The notes below the pieces were generated by a model. The model was not told where the DNA came from, searched no databases, and saw only the letters and a list, made by a program, of their open reading frames with translations. Shown piece after piece: positions 60,752 through 64,000 of a DNA stretch of 64,000 nt. Source of the stretch: a virus; the IMG/VR virus record IMGVR_UViG_3300033997_000136, positions 149,151-213,150 of that record, one strand, 5' to 3'. How positions within the stretch are numbered: the first letter of the stretch is position 1; each line of letters begins with the position of its first letter. The position numbers were made by a program, and so were the translations under genes.

Positions 60752-62275
60752 GTGAGCCATTATATCGATGCCTCAGTACGTGGCGGTGTAGTACCCAAGT
60801 TCCAACCTCAAAAACAACGTTATTCTGGAATATTCTTATCAGTCCCAAACCTAGACCGCGATTATGAACAAGTAGCACATCAAGCGCGCATCATTAACCA
60901 CATTGATGCAAAAGACCCTGTGAAGATGGAAGCGTTGAATCGTCAACTCTATGTGCAATTCGAAGGTGATATCCTCGATACCACACCTAGTTGTGATTGT
61001 GGTCGCTTTCGTGGTCAACACAAAGTAGGTCTTGTGTGTCGCCCTGAACATGGTGTACGTGATGATGGTTCGTACTGTTACACTGAAGTTGCTAGTATTA
61101 CAGAACGTCCTATGGAAAGTATTTTGTGGATGACCACCCCAAAAGGGATTCATCGCTTAGTCGTTCCACGGGTATGGTTCATGTTAAGTAACTTCTTTAA
61201 GTCAGATAAGTTTAGTCCTATGGATTATCTTGCTGACCCAACGTACAGAACAAGTGACCTGCGTTCAATTGCTCGTTTAAAAGAGTTATTGGATACTGGG
61301 TGGAAACGTGGGTTAAATCAGTTTATTGAACGATTTGACGAAGCCATGGAGTTCTTAATTAAAAACCGGTTTGGGAGTGCAAAAGATGCGCAACCTCGCG
61401 AGCATTTAATTAAGTACATTGAAATGCATCGTGATAAGTTCTTTCCGCGTTACATCCCTATTCCTAACCGTGCTGTTCTTATTATTGAGAAAACACCATT
61501 AGGAACGTGGACTGACCCAACGTTGTCGTTTGGTTTAAATGCAGTACGAACAATATGTTCAATCGAAAACTCATTTATACCGTTAACACCGCGACAAATA
61601 GAGAACGCAACAATCCGTGCTATTCGTCAGTTAGCTGATTATTACGACCAGTACATCAATCGTAACGTCAGTAAGAAACCAGGTATTGCTAGACGTCAAC
61701 TTGCTGGTGGTCGATTAGACTTCTCAGCACGTGCAGTTATTAGTAGTATTCCAGGTCGACATCAATACGACGAAGTGCATATTCCGTGGGGCGTGGGTGT
61801 GATGATGTTAAAGTCACACATCACAAGTAAGTTACTTCATAGACGATATACTCCACGTCAAGCTGAAGAACTTATCTCGTTGTACACAAAACGGTATCAT
61901 CCCGTGTTAGATGAAGTTATGCAGGAACTTATCGATGAATCGCCTTATAAAGCGCTTCCTTGTATTCTCCAGCGTAACCCTACATTGACACGTGGTAGTG
62001 CTCAGTTGTTATACATTACCAAAGTTCAAACAGACCCGCGTATTAATACGTTTGCGTTTAGTGTTCTTGTACTTGCTGCATGTAACGCGGATTTCGATGG
62101 TGATGAGTTGAACATGGAGCTTCTACTGGATAGAGAAGAGCATGATAACTTTTATCGGTTATCTCCTCATTTGTATCTTTTAGATACACAGGAACCACGT
62201 AGAGTGTCTGGATTTGTAAAGATACCTGCACCTGTGATGCAAACCATCATCAACTTCATTCACGAGTTTGATTAA
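60752..62275 (+). CDS. Non-virion RNA polymerase beta' subunit, N-terminal half (phiKZ gp55-like)
   Basis: A 507-aa beta'-like protein with the catalytic loop NADFDGDELNMEL (from residue 445; D447, D449 and D451 hold magnesium). An upstream CGRFRGQHKVGLVCRPEHG stretch (about 87-105) is in the place of the beta' zinc-binding region, though with altered cysteine spacing. RQLAGGRLDFSARAVISS (about 314-331) matches the conserved [22 protein letters not shown] element. I prefer the GTG at 60752 because AAGGAGAG lies six bases upstream; the ATG at 60719 is poorly placed. As in phiKZ, the C-terminal half of beta' is not here. The non-virion polymerase makes late mRNA. Confidence 0.88.
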   Translation: MSHYIDASVRGGVVPKFQPQKQRYSGIFLSVPNLDRDYEQVAHQARIINHIDAKDPVKMEALNRQLYVQFEGDILDTTPSCDCGRFRGQHKVGLVCRPEHGVRDDGSYCYTEVASITERPMESILWMTTPKGIHRLVVPRVWFMLSNFFKSDKFSPMDYLADPTYRTSDLRSIARLKELLDTGWKRGLNQFIERFDEAMEFLIKNRFGSAKDAQPREHLIKYIEMHRDKFFPRYIPIPNRAVLIIEKTPLGTWTDPTLSFGLNAVRTICSIENSFIPLTPRQIENATIRAIRQLADYYDQYINRNVSKKPGIARRQLAGGRLDFSARAVISSIPGRHQYDEVHIPWGVGVMMLKSHITSKLLHRRYTPRQAEELISLYTKRYHPVLDEVMQELIDESPYKALPCILQRNPTLTRGSAQLLYITKVQTDPRINTFAFSVLVLAACNADFDGDELNMELLLDREEHDNFYRLSPHLYLLDTQEPRRVSGFVKIPAPVMQTIINFIHEFD

Positions 62276-62289
62276 CAGAGGACTTCACA

Positions 62290-62907
62290 ATGGCTCAAAT
62301 GGTCTCAATGGACCCAGGTCTATTTAGACATCGTGTGTATGGTGAACGTAACGAGAGTACCATGCAATTCATTCAGAATGCATACGAGGGTTCTCGCGAT
62401 ATTCTTCAACGCACAAGTTCAGCTATGCTTGAACGTATCGAGCAGTCATGGGAGAAATATTCATCTGAAGCATCGCAGCGACGTTTAAAAGCGGCTGCAC
62501 GTAATATAGAAAACGGTTGGAAAGGAAACCGTGTTCGACCATTGCGTAGCATCGGTGAACTTCAAACTGCACCACCTATTATGCAACGTTACATGATGGC
62601 AGAACCTACAACACGTGCTCGTTATCAACGAGGTCAATGTGAAGGGTTCCGTGGTAGCTATGTTGATTTGTTTGAAGGACAAATTAGCTATGGTCACTAC
62701 GATTGGCGTCGTGTGATGGATGGTATGATAGAAGAGGATAGCGAAGGGTATATGGTTGTACACGAATTTGGTGATGACTTACTGTCGGGAGACGTTGAGT
62801 TAGAGTTTGACCAGAAACGTTCAATCAGAGATACTTGGGCATTTCAAGTTGCCGCATTTGCTAAGGATGAAGATGATCCTACAAGCAGATGGAACGCTTC
62901 CTTGTAA
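62290..62907 (+). CDS. Unknown 205-aa protein downstream of the nvRNAP gene
   Basis: A basic, helical N-terminal half (ERIEQSWEKYSSEASQRRLKAAARNIENGWK) and an aromatic, acidic C-terminal half (QISYGHYDWRRVMDGMIEED). CAGAGGA precedes the ATG. It starts 14 bases after the polymerase gene and shares its transcript, so a link to transcription or to the nucleus is possible but not shown. Confidence 0.65.
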   Translation: MAQMVSMDPGLFRHRVYGERNESTMQFIQNAYEGSRDILQRTSSAMLERIEQSWEKYSSEASQRRLKAAARNIENGWKGNRVRPLRSIGELQTAPPIMQRYMMAEPTTRARYQRGQCEGFRGSYVDLFEGQISYGHYDWRRVMDGMIEEDSEGYMVVHEFGDDLLSGDVELEFDQKRSIRDTWAFQVAAFAKDEDDPTSRWNASL

Positions 62908-62916
62908 CCTAATAAC

Positions 62917-62947
62917 GAGAAGGGGTAACCCCCTTCTCTTATTTTTT
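62917..62947 (+). terminator. Terminator
   Basis: GAGAAGGGG/CCCCTTCTC 9-bp stem with a short loop, followed by six T. Confidence 0.85.
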
Positions 62948-62955
62948 GACGGGAC

Positions 62956-63357
62956 ATGAACATGGCGAAGTTATTAGCAACATTGGATACAGGTGGGTGG
63001 GTGCGAGACCCATTAACAATTGCAACGAAGTTAATGGATTACTATAAAGCAACAGAACACTCACAGTCCAATGAGTTTCAAGCAACAACGTATTCATTGG
63101 CGTATTTAGTCCAACAATACGGAAATAAACCTGAAGACTTTGCCAGTAATATGGAACGAGAGTTGCAAAGCATATTCGGTTCACATTTTGAAATGGCGAC
63201 CGTAAGTGTTAGACCCAATAAAGAAGGTGACGAAAATGGATACTTTGGTGTAGATATCGATGTAAAAATCCAGCAGGGTGGAGAAAACTATTCCCTCGGT
63301 GCTTTACTCATTACATCGTCCAGTAACGTCATTAGTTATCAAATCAAAACTGCTTAG
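62956..63357 (+). CDS. Unknown 133-aa protein
   Basis: A soluble protein, helical at first (DPLTIATKLMDYYKATEHSQ) and beta-rich at the end (GENYSLGALLITSSSNVISYQI), with an acidic Gly/Asp turn region in between (NKEGDENGYFGVDIDV). Weak SD (ACGGGAC). A second ATG at 62962 is also possible. Layout recalls phage wedge or baseplate small proteins, but no family is confirmed. Confidence 0.6.
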   Translation: MNMAKLLATLDTGGWVRDPLTIATKLMDYYKATEHSQSNEFQATTYSLAYLVQQYGNKPEDFASNMERELQSIFGSHFEMATVSVRPNKEGDENGYFGVDIDVKIQQGGENYSLGALLITSSSNVISYQIKTA

Positions 63358-63375
63358 TAAAAGGTATTAAAAGTC

Positions 63376-63957
63376 ATGCAAATCCAATTAGATTTACGGA
63401 ACCATTTGATTACTCGTTTAAATCAGTTACAGGCGAATGCAAACAATCTCGCCCATCAACTTGAACACATGGTTACTGAAATTCAAGAAGTCAGTAAAGT
63501 GATTATGACTATCCCAGCGGTGATGTCTGAAGCTCAGATGCAACAAATCATAGACAACATTCAACAGAATGGTGATATTGTTTTCTCAACTGACTTTAAC
63601 CGAGCCACAGCATTGGGTTTTATTACTCACCATATTGAAGATGGTTCGCCGATTTATACATTTGAGTCAGTCCACACTGAAATCACCGTAGAGACTGCTC
63701 CAATCTATCAACGTCTGACCGAGATGTACTCTGCCGACATTAAAGCAATTATGGACGCAACAGGCAGCACAACAGTTTGGTTCTATGTAAAACCAAAACC
63801 AGTCCCTGTTGTGGATGATACCCACGTAGTACAACAAACAACTGAACAGGTTGCTGTTGAAGCAGTGAAAACTGAAACAACCAATGTGGTTGTTGAATCT
63901 CAAAACGTAACGGACCCAGTCCAAATTAACACAGCCGATGGCGGCACATCAGAATAA
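63376..63957 (+). CDS. Unknown 193-aa coiled-coil protein
   Basis: A helical coiled-coil N-terminus (residues 5-50, LRNHLITRLNQLQANANNLAHQ) leads into a mixed middle and a long Val/Thr/Gln-rich, probably disordered tail (about 150-193). AAAAGG precedes the ATG. It follows the previous gene by 18 bases. Function unknown; oligomerisation through the coiled coil is likely. Confidence 0.6.
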   Translation: MQIQLDLRNHLITRLNQLQANANNLAHQLEHMVTEIQEVSKVIMTIPAVMSEAQMQQIIDNIQQNGDIVFSTDFNRATALGFITHHIEDGSPIYTFESVHTEITVETAPIYQRLTEMYSADIKAIMDATGSTTVWFYVKPKPVPVVDDTHVVQQTTEQVAVEAVKTETTNVVVESQNVTDPVQINTADGGTSE

Positions 63958-63964
63958 ATAATAC

Positions 63965-63990
63965 GGACTCAGAGCATCCTCTGAGTCCTT
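63965..63990 (+). terminator. Terminator
   Basis: GGACTCAGAG/CTCTGAGTCC 10-bp stem with a CATC loop right after the last gene; the T-run is short. Confidence 0.7.
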
Positions 63991-64000
63991 AACCTTGTAT

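Overview
The window is part of the genome of a lytic, nucleus-forming jumbo myovirus of the phiKZ group, infecting a Gram-negative bacterium. The DNA is AT-rich and densely coded, with short intergenic gaps and strong Shine-Dalgarno (SD) sequences. I see no tRNAs, IS elements or CRISPR arrays. Several hallmark genes of this group occur together: parts of two multisubunit RNA polymerases, a chimallin-like nuclear shell protein, a PhuZ/FtsZ-like tubulin, a family B DNA polymerase palm half, a UvsX-type recombinase, a herpes/T4-type prohead protease, tail sheath and tube proteins and a terminase large subunit. I cannot name the host genus or the phage from the sequence alone.

Layout. 1-12 kb: a membrane protein/lipoprotein pair (possible spanins), an RNase HI with a long C-terminal extension, a UvsX-like ATPase and about ten small genes of unknown role. 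11.5-20.1 kb (minus): a 649-aa virion-type protein and a 2202-aa giant with internal repeats, in the position of phiKZ gp181. 20.2-30.1 kb (plus): the virion RNAP beta' N-half, a 1449-aa beta subunit, two virion-type proteins, the prohead protease and one further gene. 30.2-33.6 kb: small genes, a candidate small RNA and a minimal P-loop protein. 33.6-44.4 kb: tail tube and sheath (minus), then three structural genes and the terminase (plus). 44.5-50.1 kb: unknown genes, a hairpin-rich noncoding stretch and the tubulin. 50.3-54.9 kb: nine small tandem genes. 55.1-57.3 kb: the DNA polymerase palm half. 58.7-62.3 kb: the shell protein followed by the beta' N-half of the non-virion RNAP, the same order as phiKZ gp54-gp55. 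62.3-64 kb: three small genes.

How the genes fit together (inference from phiKZ biology). The virion RNAP, packaged with the procapsid proteins, enters with the DNA and reads early promoters. A repeated intergenic motif, RACAYACATTATNA, lies upstream of the shell protein, the tubulin, the 50-55 kb cluster, an early small-gene pair and a candidate sRNA, and is my best candidate for that promoter. The shell protein then encloses the DNA, the tubulin centres the compartment, polymerase, recombinase and RNase H copy the genome, the non-virion RNAP makes late mRNA, and the structural and terminase genes build and fill heads. Most transcription units end in hairpins with a near-homopurine ascending arm, many placed to serve convergent genes from both sides.

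Most interesting unexplained features: the shared promoter motif, three structured noncoding regions (32.06-32.18, 46.60-46.81 and 54.93-55.06 kb), a compositionally odd island at 33.37-33.56 kb, the one-piece beta subunit, the array of small similar-sized genes at 50.3-54.9 kb, and a duplicated domain in the gene at 9.18 kb.
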